64,000 nucleotides of DNA, taken from assembly GCA_964628465.1 (NCBI GenBank), contig CAZVOA010000014.1, positions 13,655-77,654 on the forward strand. The letters run 5' to 3'. Within the stretch, counting starts at the first letter, position 1; the number at the start of each line of letters is the position of its first letter. The notes beneath the pieces were generated by a model, which did no database searches, had not been told where the DNA came from, and saw only the letters and a program-made list of their open reading frames with translations. Below are positions 1 through 8,896 of the stretch, piece after piece. This stretch comes from JAFGPS01 sp964628465 (GTDB lineage: Bacteria > Planctomycetota > Phycisphaerae > Sedimentisphaerales > Anaerobacaceae). The position numbers and the translations under genes are program-made.

Positions 1-2
1 CC

Positions 3-695
3 AACAACAGAATTCCAAAACCTGTTATTATTATTGGACAGGCAATTGTTCTGTTGGTTTTTTCATTCTGGATTCTATCACTGGTAAATTATTTTCCCGG
101 ACTTTCAGATTGGAGTCCGCGAACTATTTATCTCCCTTACGCAGCCGTTACCGTTTCGATACTTTCCGTCGCGGCTTATATATTTGTTTATAGGGGAAAG
201 CAATTATGGCGCAATGTTGTAATATTATCTGTTATATGCCTGATGATTATTTCCAATCAATATGCTGTTGCAAGTGTCATTAAAAAGGGTAATGACAACA
301 TCGAATTTAAGTTTCTGCTGGACTGGTATCTTCAGAATGCCAAGCCGGGAGAAAAAATGGTTTCTTCCATTGCCAGCTTGCTGTGGATACTAAATCCGGA
401 AAATAAGGAATATTTCATTGTTACCGGAGAGCTCAAAGCCGACAGCCCGGGAGATTTCATCAATAATTGTTACAAAGAAGGAATTACATATATTGCATGG
501 GATTCGAGAGCTGGATTTTCTTACGATGCTTTATTTTATAAACTGGCTAAACTTGGAAATATTGATTTTCTGCGTAACAGACAAAACATCGGACCATGTG
601 AATATATTACGACAGTTGTCCATCCGACTATGGAAAAGCGATTTATAAACATTTTCAGGTTGCGTCCGAGAACGGAATTACCGTCCGGGGAATAA
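3..695 (+). CDS. Membrane glycosyltransferase (GT39/ArnT-like), C-terminal part
   Basis: The reading frame is open to the left edge of the window, so the gene begins outside it and only about 230 C-terminal residues are seen. Three hydrophobic segments (roughly window residues 10-30, 40-56 and 66-84) are followed by a soluble tail of about 130 residues containing WYLQNAKPGEKM and ending in FRLRP. This pattern of membrane helices then a small soluble C-terminal domain is typical of polyprenyl-phosphate-dependent mannosyl/arabinosyltransferases, which glycosylate lipids or exported proteins from the periplasmic side. The family call is an inference from architecture; the catalytic N-terminal loops lie outside the window. 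A TTG at 54 could be read as a start, but the open frame upstream argues against it. Confidence 0.6.
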   Translation, partial: NNRIPKPVIIIGQAIVLLVFSFWILSLVNYFPGLSDWSPRTIYLPYAAVTVSILSVAAYIFVYRGKQLWRNVVILSVICLMIISNQYAVASVIKKGNDNIEFKFLLDWYLQNAKPGEKMVSSIASLLWILNPENKEYFIVTGELKADSPGDFINNCYKEGITYIAWDSRAGFSYDALFYKLAKLGNIDFLRNRQNIGPCEYITTVVHPTMEKRFINIFRLRPRTELPSGE

Positions 696-733
696 AAAAC
701 ATTGCACATACTCATTTTTTATAAGAGTTTTAG

Positions 734-762
734 TTGCAGAAATTATTAAAATGGTGTAAATT
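734..762 (+). promoter_or_regulatory. Predicted sigma-70 promoter of tRNA-Ser
   Basis: TTGCAG (734-739), a 17-base spacer and TAAATT (757-762) lie 16 bases before the mature 5' end of tRNA-Ser. Spacing and position suit a tRNA promoter. Read by eye only. Confidence 0.45.
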
Positions 763-778
763 ACCTTGATTAAAGCTC

Positions 779-868
779 GGAGAGGTGGCCGAGCGGCTTA
801 AGGCGACGGTTTGCTAAACCGTTGTAGGGGGTAAACCCCTACCCCGGGTTCGAATCCCGGCCTCTCCG
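779..868 (+). tRNA. tRNA-Ser (anticodon GCT)
   Basis: A complete class II cloverleaf of 90 bases. The acceptor stem pairs GGAGAGG (779-785) with CCTCTCC (861-867), with discriminator G at 868. The anticodon stem ACGGT/ACCGT (806-810, 818-822) closes the loop TTGCTAA with anticodon GCT at 813-815, which reads AGC/AGU serine codons. A long variable arm built on TAGGGG/CCCCTA and the T-loop GTTCGAAT complete it. CCA is not encoded. Confidence 0.97.
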
Positions 869-875
869 TTATAAA

Positions 876-922
876 AAATAATGCTATAACTTCTAAAGAA
901 TATTGATGTTATAGCATTATTT
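876..922. terminator. Bidirectional terminator hairpin
   Basis: A perfect 15-bp inverted repeat, AAATAATGCTATAAC (876-890) and its complement (908-922), with a 17-base loop. It lies between tRNA-Ser (plus) and the stop of the GH51 gene (minus), with A/T-rich flanks on both sides, so it can end transcription from both directions. Confidence 0.7.
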
Positions 923-956
923 CATTTCTTATTTATCACTTTTTGACGCTGTTATT

Positions 957-3050
957 TCAGGGAGCGGCGATTCGTAAAATCGTCAGGGAATTTGGTGAAA
1001 ATTCGTATTTAAATTCCGGCCCGCTGATACTGATTGTTTTTTCCACCGGTTTTACCTCGTTTGGATTTTCAAGTGTGTTTTCAGCAGTAATGCTTGCATG
1101 ACCGAGCGTGAAGACTTTTGCGTTTTTGCCGAGATTTGAAATGCCGTTTATTGTAATAGTCCCGTTTACAGAATCAGCGGTTGGATTTACAATTTTGACT
1201 ACAAGTTCTTTTTTGGCATTGTCCATACCGGCCAAAGCGTAAAGCTGCTGTACCCCGGTTGAACCTCCCTGCCCGCCGCGTCCACCACCAGCACCACCGC
1301 GGCCGCCGCGATTACCAGTATTGCCCGGTAAGCTCACATTGTTTGCTGACACTTCTGTTTTAAGAACCTGATCAGGTTTATTTTCGCTGAAAAGTTTTTG
1401 TACTTCGTATGAAGTCCGGCCAATTACCCTTGAGTTATCAAAACGGATTAGATTAACTTCCCATTCGCGTGAATTAATATTTTCGAAAAGCGGAGCGTAA
1501 GAACTCATCGTGACAATGTCCGAGTTCTTTTCCATATTCATCATAAAAACAGCTTCGGCCAACGCTCCCTGTAGATTGCCGTTGCCAACGCCGCTATTAA
1601 CGGCGTATTCACCGACATAAATCTTCGGGCCGTTTCTATCAGTTCTGTCGTATTGATTCGCCATACCAAAGAAACGCGAAGGATTAACGTAAAAATGTTC
1701 GTCAACTATTTCTACTTTCGCATTCGGAATACGCTCGTCTGCGATTGTGATTATGTCCGGATATTTAGCTTTGATTGCATCATAGAAAACGCGGTAGTTT
1801 TCCTGATAGATTTGGCCGCCGTTTTCATTTCCTATTTCAATATATTTAATCTTAAATGGTTCCGGATGTCCATTAGCAGCGCGTTTTGCGCCCCAGGTGG
1901 AAGTGACAGGTCCCATAGCGTATTCAAGAGCATTCAGAGCGTCCTGAACCATCGGTTGAAGTTCTTCGCCCTGAACATACTCGGACGGCTGTCTTGCGTT
2001 ACAGCTCATTCCAACATTGCAAACGTACATCGCGTCGGCATTCAAATCCTCGCAAAGCTGGAGAAGTTCATGGTAGCCTAAGCTGTAAGTATTGAAATAA
2101 CCCCACACGTTATACAGGCCGCGACGCTGAGTTTTATCACCAATCGTTTCTTTCCAGTTCCATCGCGAGCTAAGACTTGCGCCTTCCACAACGCAACCTC
2201 CGGGAAAACGCATAAAGCTGGGTTTGAGAGCCGCGAGCATTTCACAAAGGTCTGTTCTCAAACCATGTCCCTTGAATGTCTTGCGAGGATATAATGACAC
2301 TACATCGAGCCAGATTGTCCCTTCGGCTGCCTGAGTAATAACCAAGCGTGCCTTGGAGTTAGTCGCGTTTGCAGTCAGCGCGAGTTTGTACTCTTTCCAT
2401 GCACCGCCTACATTTTCCACTTTACCGGAAGCGGCGACTGATGAGCCGTCCTCATTCTCAAGAGATATATTAAGAGTCGTTGTGCGGCTGCCCTCAGTGC
2501 GAGCATAGAAGGAAAGATCGTAGGATTCCCCCTGCTGAATATTCATTCCCCAGAAACCTGAATTTGCAACACCATCTCGTTTTCCTGTTTTGGTTGAGGT
2601 AAGCTTGAGAGAATACGGGTTGCGTTCATTAAGAGGATTTTCTTTTACCAGCGAAATGCTTCCTTCAGCGCCGCCATCAGCTACAAGTGACCATGCGAGA
2701 GCAGGATTATTAGAATCCCACCATTGATTATAGTGTCGGCCTTTGGCGGTGTAAATATCCCTTCCTTCCTGAGTCCATCCTTCAGGAAGATTGGTTGCCT
2801 CGAAGTCTCGATTCTGTACGAGTTCTGCACTGATGCCTCCTTCGCCGGCACGGGATATTTCCTCATAAAAAATGCCATATAAATCAGGGCTTGTTTTAAC
2901 ACGAGCAGCCGCCGCGTCAATAACTATAGATGGAGTTTCGACTTGAGTTGTATCGCCTGTTGCATTCTGAGCAATAGAATTTTGCGGGATAAACATCAGT
3001 AACAATGAAATAACGAACGACATAATTAAGACAAAACGAATCTTTCTCAT
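957..3050 (-). CDS. Secreted alpha-L-arabinofuranosidase, GH51 type, with CBM-like module
   Basis: A 697-residue exported glycosidase predicted to remove arabinofuranosyl side chains from hemicellulose or pectin. A signal peptide covers about residues 1-27. A carbohydrate-binding-like beta-sandwich follows (about 90-255), then the (beta/alpha)8 catalytic domain. The GNENGG motif gives the acid/base Glu409 and YVGEYAV the nucleophile Glu481, both as expected for clan GH-A family 51. FMRFPGGCV is another GH51 hallmark. Odd feature: a Gly/Arg-rich run of about 20 residues near residue 580 interrupts the C-terminal beta domain. It follows an exported hydrolase gene on the same strand (72-base gap), so the two may be co-transcribed. 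Confidence 0.9.
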   Translation of the reverse strand: MRKIRFVLIMSFVISLLLMFIPQNSIAQNATGDTTQVETPSIVIDAAAARVKTSPDLYGIFYEEISRAGEGGISAELVQNRDFEATNLPEGWTQEGRDIYTAKGRHYNQWWDSNNPALAWSLVADGGAEGSISLVKENPLNERNPYSLKLTSTKTGKRDGVANSGFWGMNIQQGESYDLSFYARTEGSRTTTLNISLENEDGSSVAASGKVENVGGAWKEYKLALTANATNSKARLVITQAAEGTIWLDVVSLYPRKTFKGHGLRTDLCEMLAALKPSFMRFPGGCVVEGASLSSRWNWKETIGDKTQRRGLYNVWGYFNTYSLGYHELLQLCEDLNADAMYVCNVGMSCNARQPSEYVQGEELQPMVQDALNALEYAMGPVTSTWGAKRAANGHPEPFKIKYIEIGNENGGQIYQENYRVFYDAIKAKYPDIITIADERIPNAKVEIVDEHFYVNPSRFFGMANQYDRTDRNGPKIYVGEYAVNSGVGNGNLQGALAEAVFMMNMEKNSDIVTMSSYAPLFENINSREWEVNLIRFDNSRVIGRTSYEVQKLFSENKPDQVLKTEVSANNVSLPGNTGNRGGRGGAGGGRGGQGGSTGVQQLYALAGMDNAKKELVVKIVNPTADSVNGTITINGISNLGKNAKVFTLGHASITAENTLENPNEVKPVEKTISISGPEFKYEFSPNSLTILRIAAP

Positions 3051-3122
3051 AATACACCTTCATAATAATATTAGTATTACAATGATTGAAAATACCTCAT
3101 AGTTTTTCTTCGCAAAAGTTTT

Positions 3123-3989
3123 TTATTTTTCACGAAGATTGTTCGGATTGTAGCGAATCTTTGCGCTTTTGTATGTATGCGTCAAACTTCCTGCTGTCAA
3201 AGAATTTGATTGTTGTGGAGAAGTCTGTGCCGGTGGTTCAACTTTACCGGAAAGAATCTCATCAGCACATGCAATCATTTCATCCATATACGAAGCGGGC
3301 AGAACGTCATTGTGTCCGGGGAAAAGCCGATCATACTGACCTTTATATTTGGCCTGGAGACGTTCCATACTTTTCTTATAAGTTTCCAGCGGCACATTCG
3401 AAATTTGCGCCCAAGTTTCTGTATTAGCCGTATCACCGCCGAATAACACTTTATCCTGAGCATCCAGCAGGCAAATACTTCCCGGTGTATGGCCGCGTAC
3501 TTCAATTACTTCCAGCTTTTTGCCGCCAAGATCAAATACGTATCCATCCTTTATCGGAATGAGTTTGACATTTCCGCCGCTATATCCTTTGCATGATTCC
3601 AAATCCGCTTCGTGAACATATACTTCTCCGAATGCGTTATTACTGCCGGAATGGTCGGGATGAGCATGAGTATTAACGACAAGCAAAGGACGTGACGTAA
3701 GAGCTTTAATATCTTCTGGTGAAATAAATCCGGGATTGCCTGTATCGATAAGCAAAGCCTTTTCGTTGCCAACAACCAGGTACATGTTGATTCCCCCTGA
3801 TTGGAATCGCATTGTTCCAGTTAATATTGCCTTACTCAAAACAGCCGGAGTTGTTGCAGCCGTACCACCCCCGCCGCGAACTTGCCCACCCCGCCCGCGT
3901 GCTGCTGGAGCATTCTGTCCAATTACAGTAACCACCAGAAAAAGACAAACCAAAGCACAAGCCAATAATACTCTTCTTATCTTTAACAT
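3123..3989 (-). CDS. Exported metallo-beta-lactamase-fold hydrolase
   Basis: A 288-residue member of the metallo-beta-lactamase superfamily. The start is the ATG at 3989, because GGAGGTG lies 5 bases upstream and a signal peptide (MLKIRRVLLACALV...) begins there; a longer in-frame start at 4052 would bury it. The zinc-binding HAHPDHSG sits in the first half, followed by RGHTPGS, LFGGDT and PGHN, so all metal-ligand motifs are present. The substrate cannot be told from sequence: the superfamily covers glyoxalase II, lactonases and subclass B3 beta-lactamases. Between the signal peptide and the fold is a Gly/Arg-rich linker (RGRGGQVRGGGG) like those in two other exported proteins of this window. 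Confidence 0.85.
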   Translation of the reverse strand: MLKIRRVLLACALVCLFLVVTVIGQNAPAARGRGGQVRGGGGTAATTPAVLSKAILTGTMRFQSGGINMYLVVGNEKALLIDTGNPGFISPEDIKALTSRPLLVVNTHAHPDHSGSNNAFGEVYVHEADLESCKGYSGGNVKLIPIKDGYVFDLGGKKLEVIEVRGHTPGSICLLDAQDKVLFGGDTANTETWAQISNVPLETYKKSMERLQAKYKGQYDRLFPGHNDVLPASYMDEMIACADEILSGKVEPPAQTSPQQSNSLTAGSLTHTYKSAKIRYNPNNLREK

Positions 3990-4149
3990 AATGCACCTCC
4001 TATAAATATTTGAACACATCAGCCCAGCTACGCCGCTGTGCGTATTTTCCACAATAATATACCGAATAGCGTTCGGAAACTCAAGGTTTCATTTTTTTAA
4101 CGATTTTTTCGGAAACTTTTATGAAAGATGAACAGAAGTTGATATCGAA

Positions 4150-5601
4150 TCACCCATGAAAAGAAATATCCAGATTCTTTGCGGCAGCGGTTTCGTCGGG
4201 ACGGCACACCGGAGTTGTTATCGGGGATTGTTTTATTTTTTCCGGCTCGGTTTTCGCGATTTCAGCAATTTCTATCATCGCATTAATAAATTCGTCTATA
4301 GTTTCCTTGCTTTCCGTTTCCGTCGGCTCAATCATTAATGCTTCTTTGACAATTGCAGGGAAATAAACTGTAGGTGGATGAAATCCTCTGTCGATAAGCG
4401 CTTTTGCCACATCTATCGCATGAACTCCATTTTGGAGCATTTCATCAGTCGGGCTGAAAACACATTCATGTTTGCATATTTTGTCATAGGCGGCTTTGTA
4501 ATGTTTTTTCAACTTCGCGAGAATATAGTTGGCATTAAGTACGGCGTTTTCCGCTACTTTACCTAATCCTTCCTTGCCTAACATAAGAATATAGACATAA
4601 GCCCTGAGAATTATCGCGAAGTTACCATAAAACGGAGCTATATAACCGATGGATTTCGGCCTGTTATACTCCAGAGCATAAGTTCCATCATCTCTTTTTA
4701 CAACAACTGATACAGGCAGAAATTCTACGAGTTTTTCATTAACTCCTACGGGACCTGCGCCTGGTCCGCCGCCGCCATGAGGTGTCGCAAAGGTCTTATG
4801 CAGATTTATGTGAACTATATCGAATCCGAAGTCACCGGGACGAGCCTTGCCGACTATCGCATTTAAATTCGCGCCATCATAATAAGCCAGGCCATCAACG
4901 CTATGTATCAAGTCGCAGATTTCCTTGATATGCTGATTAAATAAACCAAGCGTGTTGGGACAGGTAAGCATTAGTCCAGCTACTTCGTTATTTATTAATT
5001 TTTTTAACGCCTTTATGTCCATAATACCTTTGTCATCGCTCGGTACTACAACGACTTTGTAGCCCGCTATCGCGGCGCTGGCTGGATTTGTACCATGAGC
5101 GCTATCGGGAACAAGCACGGTTGTTTTTTTATTACCTTTGTTTCTGTGATAAGCGGCCATTATCATAATGCCGGTAAGCTCACCGTGCGCACCTGCCATA
5201 GGCTGCAAAGTAAAACCTGCCATGCCTGTTATTTCGCGCAGGAAAATATCCATATCATAAAGAACCTGAAGCGCCCCCTGTGTGAGCATGCCGCCCATAC
5301 GCAATTGGGGAAGCAAAGGATGAAGATGCGCAAAACCGGGATAGGATGCTATTCGCTCGCAAACTTTTGGATTATATTTCATCGTACACGAGCCAAGCGG
5401 ATAAAAATTCGTATCGACTCCGAAATTCATGCGGGAAAGAGCGGTGAAATGCCTTACGACATCAAGCTCGCTCAATTCAGGTAATTCCGCGATATTTTTT
5501 CTAAGAAAGTCACTATTAATATTTATTGTTGTCGGGACGTCACTATCATCTACCTGTACAGCCCTGCGTCCCTTCACTGATTTTTCAAACAAGAGCTTCA
5601 T
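4150..5601 (-). CDS. gcvPB: Glycine dehydrogenase (decarboxylating) subunit 2
   Basis: The C-terminal half of split P-protein, 483 residues from the ATG at 5601. It decarboxylates glycine with pyridoxal phosphate and passes the aminomethyl group to lipoyl-GcvH. The PLP-binding lysine is Lys269 in NLHKTF, followed by a glycine-rich loop (PHGGGGPGAG). GSCTMKYNPK near residue 70 is a P-protein signature. The start at 5601 is chosen because ATG overlaps the stop of gcvPA as ATGA, which implies translational coupling in the 1:1 heterodimer. An upstream in-frame ATG at 5667 lies inside gcvPA and is unlikely. It is the last gene of the gcvT-H-PA-PB operon. Confidence 0.96.
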   Translation of the reverse strand: MKLLFEKSVKGRRAVQVDDSDVPTTININSDFLRKNIAELPELSELDVVRHFTALSRMNFGVDTNFYPLGSCTMKYNPKVCERIASYPGFAHLHPLLPQLRMGGMLTQGALQVLYDMDIFLREITGMAGFTLQPMAGAHGELTGIMIMAAYHRNKGNKKTTVLVPDSAHGTNPASAAIAGYKVVVVPSDDKGIMDIKALKKLINNEVAGLMLTCPNTLGLFNQHIKEICDLIHSVDGLAYYDGANLNAIVGKARPGDFGFDIVHINLHKTFATPHGGGGPGAGPVGVNEKLVEFLPVSVVVKRDDGTYALEYNRPKSIGYIAPFYGNFAIILRAYVYILMLGKEGLGKVAENAVLNANYILAKLKKHYKAAYDKICKHECVFSPTDEMLQNGVHAIDVAKALIDRGFHPPTVYFPAIVKEALMIEPTETESKETIDEFINAMIEIAEIAKTEPEKIKQSPITTPVCRPDETAAAKNLDISFHG

Positions 5602-6929
5602 AAACAAGCCTCCAGCGATTCCGCCAACATTCCTATTTGCTGTTTTGTTCTTTTCTCTGTTACGCAAATTAATATGGATTTTTCCATATTTTTATAATAC
5701 CTGCTCAAAGGAAAACCAGCGGCGAAACCTTTCTCTATTAATCTGGCGATAACGTCCGCGGCTTCACACGGCAAATCGAGAACAAACTCATTAAAAAACC
5801 ATTTCTGTTTAAAGTGCGTTTTCACACCGGGTATAGCAGTGAGTTTACGATAAGCATAACTCGCTTTGTCCGCACACAATTGAGCGGTTTCTTTTAAACC
5901 TTCCCTGCCAATAAGCGATAAATATACAAGAGCGGTCAATGCACACAACGCCTCGTTCGAGCATATATTTGATGTCGCTTTGTCCCTGCGTATATGCTGT
6001 TCGCGTGCCTGAAGCGTAAGAACAAAACTTCTTCTGCCGAGCTTATCTTTTGTCTGGCCGACAATTCTGCCCGGCATTTTGCGGATATATTCCATTTTTG
6101 TTGACATGAAACCAAGATACGGTCCGCCGAAACTCATTGGCATTCCAAGACTTTGTCCCTCGCCTGTCACTATATCGGCTCCCATAGCTCCGGGGGTTTT
6201 TAATATTCCAAGAGATACAGGGTAACAAGAGACAATCATAAGAGCGCCTTTTTTATGAGCGGCTTCGGCAATGTCACTGAAATCATCGACACAGCCGAAA
6301 AAGTTGGGATTTTGAAGAATCACAGCGGCCGTATCGTTATCGAGCTTTTTATAAATTTCATCTCGATTGGCCTGGCCGTCAACACAATTGACCTGCTCAA
6401 GATGAATGCTTAAATTCTTTGTATAAGAATCAATCATAACACGGTAAATAGGGTTGACACTGTCATCGATAATTACTTTGTTACGTCCCGTTACACGCAG
6501 TGCCATCATTACCGCTTCGTAAATCGCTGTGCCGCCATCGTACAGTGACGCATTCGCCGCATCCATTTCAGTCAGGCGGCAAATCGCGGACTGGTATTCA
6601 TAGATGGCCTGTAATGTCCCCTGTGAAAGTTCAGGCTGGTATGGAGTGTATGCGGTATAAAACTCACTGCGAGAAATAATCGCGTAAACCGCGGAGGGAA
6701 TAAAGTGGTCATAGAAACCGCCTCCAAGAAAGCAGGTAAGATCAATGTAATTTTTACCAGCTATTTCCGCCAGCGTATTCCTGACCTGATGCTCGGTCAA
6801 ACCTTTGGGGAGATTCAACTCGCCCGCCTTCAGGTCCTGCGGTATGTCACTGAACAGCTTGTCCATAGTCAGGCCTATTTCAGCGAGCATATCTCTTTGT
6901 TGTTCTTTTGTATTTGATATAAACGGCAT
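5598..6929 (-). CDS. gcvPA: Glycine dehydrogenase (decarboxylating) subunit 1
   Basis: The N-terminal half of the split P-protein, 443 residues, which is usual for the family. It has the fold-type I aminotransferase scaffold without the PLP lysine, which is on GcvPB. Recognisable segments are FLGGGFYDHFIPS, AYTPYQPELSQGTLQ and SLYDGGTAI in the N-terminal third, and SFGGPYLGF and RRSFVLTLQAREQHIRR further on. It overlaps gcvPB by 4 bases and lies 48 bases downstream of gcvH. The split form is common in Gram-positive bacteria, archaea and many Planctomycetota. Confidence 0.96.
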   Translation of the reverse strand: MPFISNTKEQQRDMLAEIGLTMDKLFSDIPQDLKAGELNLPKGLTEHQVRNTLAEIAGKNYIDLTCFLGGGFYDHFIPSAVYAIISRSEFYTAYTPYQPELSQGTLQAIYEYQSAICRLTEMDAANASLYDGGTAIYEAVMMALRVTGRNKVIIDDSVNPIYRVMIDSYTKNLSIHLEQVNCVDGQANRDEIYKKLDNDTAAVILQNPNFFGCVDDFSDIAEAAHKKGALMIVSCYPVSLGILKTPGAMGADIVTGEGQSLGMPMSFGGPYLGFMSTKMEYIRKMPGRIVGQTKDKLGRRSFVLTLQAREQHIRRDKATSNICSNEALCALTALVYLSLIGREGLKETAQLCADKASYAYRKLTAIPGVKTHFKQKWFFNEFVLDLPCEAADVIARLIEKGFAAGFPLSRYYKNMEKSILICVTEKRTKQQIGMLAESLEACL

Positions 6930-6977
6930 TTTGAATAAAACCTTAACTGAATTTTTTCTTTTTCACAAACATGACTC

Positions 6978-7358
6978 TTATGACTCTTTCAGGTATGTTT
7001 CATATTGCCTGGAGTTCATAAGATTATTGATTGAACTTTTATCTGTTATTTTTATTTTGCATATCCATCCGGCGTTATAACAGTCTTCATTTATTTTTTC
7101 AGGAGCGGATTCCAATTCCTTATTTATTTTCGTGATTTTGCCGGTCACTGGTGAATAAACGTCACTCGCGGCTTTCGAGCTTTCAACTACTCCAAGCTCA
7201 CCTTTTTGCTCAACTACTTTATCCATCATCGGCAGTTCGATAAATGTGATTTCCCCTAATAATTCCTGTGCGTGGTATGTGATGCCGATAGTCGCAATGT
7301 CACCTTCAATTTTCGCCCATTCATGATCTTTTGTATAATACAAGCCGTCAATAACCAT
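6978..7358 (-). CDS. gcvH: Glycine cleavage system H protein
   Basis: A 126-residue lipoyl carrier that shuttles the methylamine intermediate between P, T and L proteins. The lipoylated residue is Lys62 in VVESSKAASD. TKDHEWAK near the N-terminus is the usual start of the H-protein fold. It lies 16 bases downstream of gcvT in the same operon. Its L protein (dihydrolipoamide dehydrogenase) is not in the window. Confidence 0.96.
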   Translation of the reverse strand: MVIDGLYYTKDHEWAKIEGDIATIGITYHAQELLGEITFIELPMMDKVVEQKGELGVVESSKAASDVYSPVTGKITKINKELESAPEKINEDCYNAGWICKIKITDKSSINNLMNSRQYETYLKES

Positions 7359-7374
7359 TTCATTTCTCCATTTT

Positions 7375-8661
7375 TTAAAACTTTTCGAATCGCGTTATAA
7401 TTGTGCCGGAAATGTCACTATCAAGTTTTTGATTCTTTTCTACTTTGCTTTTCTTGCCTTTTTCCGCCTGCATTTTACTTCTTGCGGTATAATATAATCC
7501 TATTTGCCTGTTCTCTTCAGCTAAATCTTTTAAAATATACGCTAATGCAATCTGTTTTTCGTCAACTTTTGCGCAGCTAAGTACCCAGCCAATACAAATT
7601 CCATTCTCATCCAAAACACCGTCATGCTGTCTGACCGGGCGAATTCCTGACTGGCCGGGAAATTCAATTCTGACAACCTGCATATTATAATTCAGAGATT
7701 TTTTTTGCATCACGGCCTGACCGATAAAAAAGTCTTTTTCCAATTTCACCGCCCAGCCGTACCCAGCCTCAAACGGATTTATATTAAATTCTCCGTCCAG
7801 TTCGTGTCCATAGAGCGGCAGACCAGCTTCGATTCGCAGGCTGTCGCGAGCGCCAAGTCCGCACGGAATTATATTCAAAGGTTCGCCCTTTTCCAGTAAC
7901 AACGCCCAAAGTTCAGCCGCTTTTAAAGGATGAACAAATAATTCATAACAAATCTCTGAACCAGCGTAACCGGTTCGCACTATGATACAATTGATACCAG
8001 ACAATTCTGTTTCTACCAGATTAAACGACTTCATTTCCAGAAATTTTTGTTTATCTTCCTGCTCTTCTATCATTGACAATAATAATTCTTTCGATGCAGG
8101 CCCCTGCAAAGCAATATCTACTCTGCAATCCTCGCCGCTCTCAATCAACATATCACGAATTACAGGTTTATTCTGTAATTTTAGTGCGGGTTTTTGAATA
8201 TCAATAATTGCTTTATCGTTTTGCAGCGTTTTTAGCCATGCTTGAATTTTGGTTTTATTAGCGGCGTTTACTACGACCATGAAGTTATTCTCTTTTCGCC
8301 GATATACGATAATATCATCAAGCACAAAACCAGCCGCGTCAAGAACATAACTATATTTTGCGCTGCCGATTTTCAGTGTTTTTATATTATTTGTGGTAAT
8401 TGCGTCCAGAAAATCCTGCGCGTGTTCGCCGGCAAATTCGAGAACTCCCATATGTGTACAGTCGAATAGCCCAGCGGATTCACGAACGGCTTTATGTTCG
8501 GCACTGATGGAAGAAAACCATAGAGGCATTAAATAACCTGCGAAATCGGCCATGCGGCTCTTGTCTATGCGCATTAAATGCTGCTCAAAGAGAACCGTTC
8601 CTGATGGTGTTTTAGCATTTTCCTGAAAAACAAATCGTCCTGAAACTCCATTTTCTACCAA
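7375..8661 (-). CDS. gcvT: Aminomethyltransferase (glycine cleavage T protein)
   Basis: First gene of the operon, 428 residues. It releases ammonia from the H-bound intermediate and forms 5,10-methylene-tetrahydrofolate. The N-terminal folate domain is seen in LFDCTHMGVLEF and TNNIKTLKIG, and GLGARDSLRIEAGLPLYGHEL is the family signature. The start is TTG at 8661, supported by AAGGAG 7 bases upstream. The protein is longer than the common length of about 365 residues. The excess lies partly in an internal stretch near residues 150-180 and in a charged C-terminal tail rich in Lys/Glu (about residues 390-428) that the family usually lacks. Confidence 0.93.
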   Translation of the reverse strand: MVENGVSGRFVFQENAKTPSGTVLFEQHLMRIDKSRMADFAGYLMPLWFSSISAEHKAVRESAGLFDCTHMGVLEFAGEHAQDFLDAITTNNIKTLKIGSAKYSYVLDAAGFVLDDIIVYRRKENNFMVVVNAANKTKIQAWLKTLQNDKAIIDIQKPALKLQNKPVIRDMLIESGEDCRVDIALQGPASKELLLSMIEEQEDKQKFLEMKSFNLVETELSGINCIIVRTGYAGSEICYELFVHPLKAAELWALLLEKGEPLNIIPCGLGARDSLRIEAGLPLYGHELDGEFNINPFEAGYGWAVKLEKDFFIGQAVMQKKSLNYNMQVVRIEFPGQSGIRPVRQHDGVLDENGICIGWVLSCAKVDEKQIALAYILKDLAEENRQIGLYYTARSKMQAEKGKKSKVEKNQKLDSDISGTIITRFEKF

Positions 8662-8710
8662 TTCAAATCTCCTTCATGGTAATGAATTAAACAATGTTTG
8701 AATACAGAAT

Positions 8711-8738
8711 ATATTACAAAGAAAAAAGGACGTGGCAA
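8711..8738 (-). promoter_or_regulatory. Predicted sigma-70 promoter of the gcv operon
   Basis: On the minus strand TTGCCA (8738-8733), a 16-base spacer and TAATAT (8716-8711) lie about 50 bases upstream of the gcvT start. The short leader that remains shows no tandem glycine-riboswitch pattern. Confidence 0.5.
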
Positions 8739-8799
8739 CAAAAATCGTCAAATAGTTATAAAAATTCTTCTTCGTGTGTTTACATATTTTTACTGGGCT

Positions 8800-8885
8800 A
8801 CTGAACCTTTGCGGATATTTGAAAAGACATGTATTATTAAGGTAACTCTTGAATGAATAATGTTTTATGTTTGAAAAGGTTCAGT
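8800..8885. repeat. Long-range inverted repeat 3' of the pseudopilin gene
   Basis: A perfect 11-bp inverted repeat, ACTGAACCTTT (8800-8810) and its complement (8875-8885), encloses 64 bases. A weaker inner pairing of ATTATT with AATAAT is possible. It begins 11 bases after the pseudopilin stop (minus strand) and may be an unusual terminator, a structured 3' UTR or a small repeat element. Confidence 0.4.
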
Positions 8886-8896
8886 TATTTTGATTT

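Noticed and set aside
8662..8800. Possible glycine riboswitch before gcvT
   Set aside because: The leader after the predicted promoter is only about 45 bases and lacks the tandem aptamer pattern.
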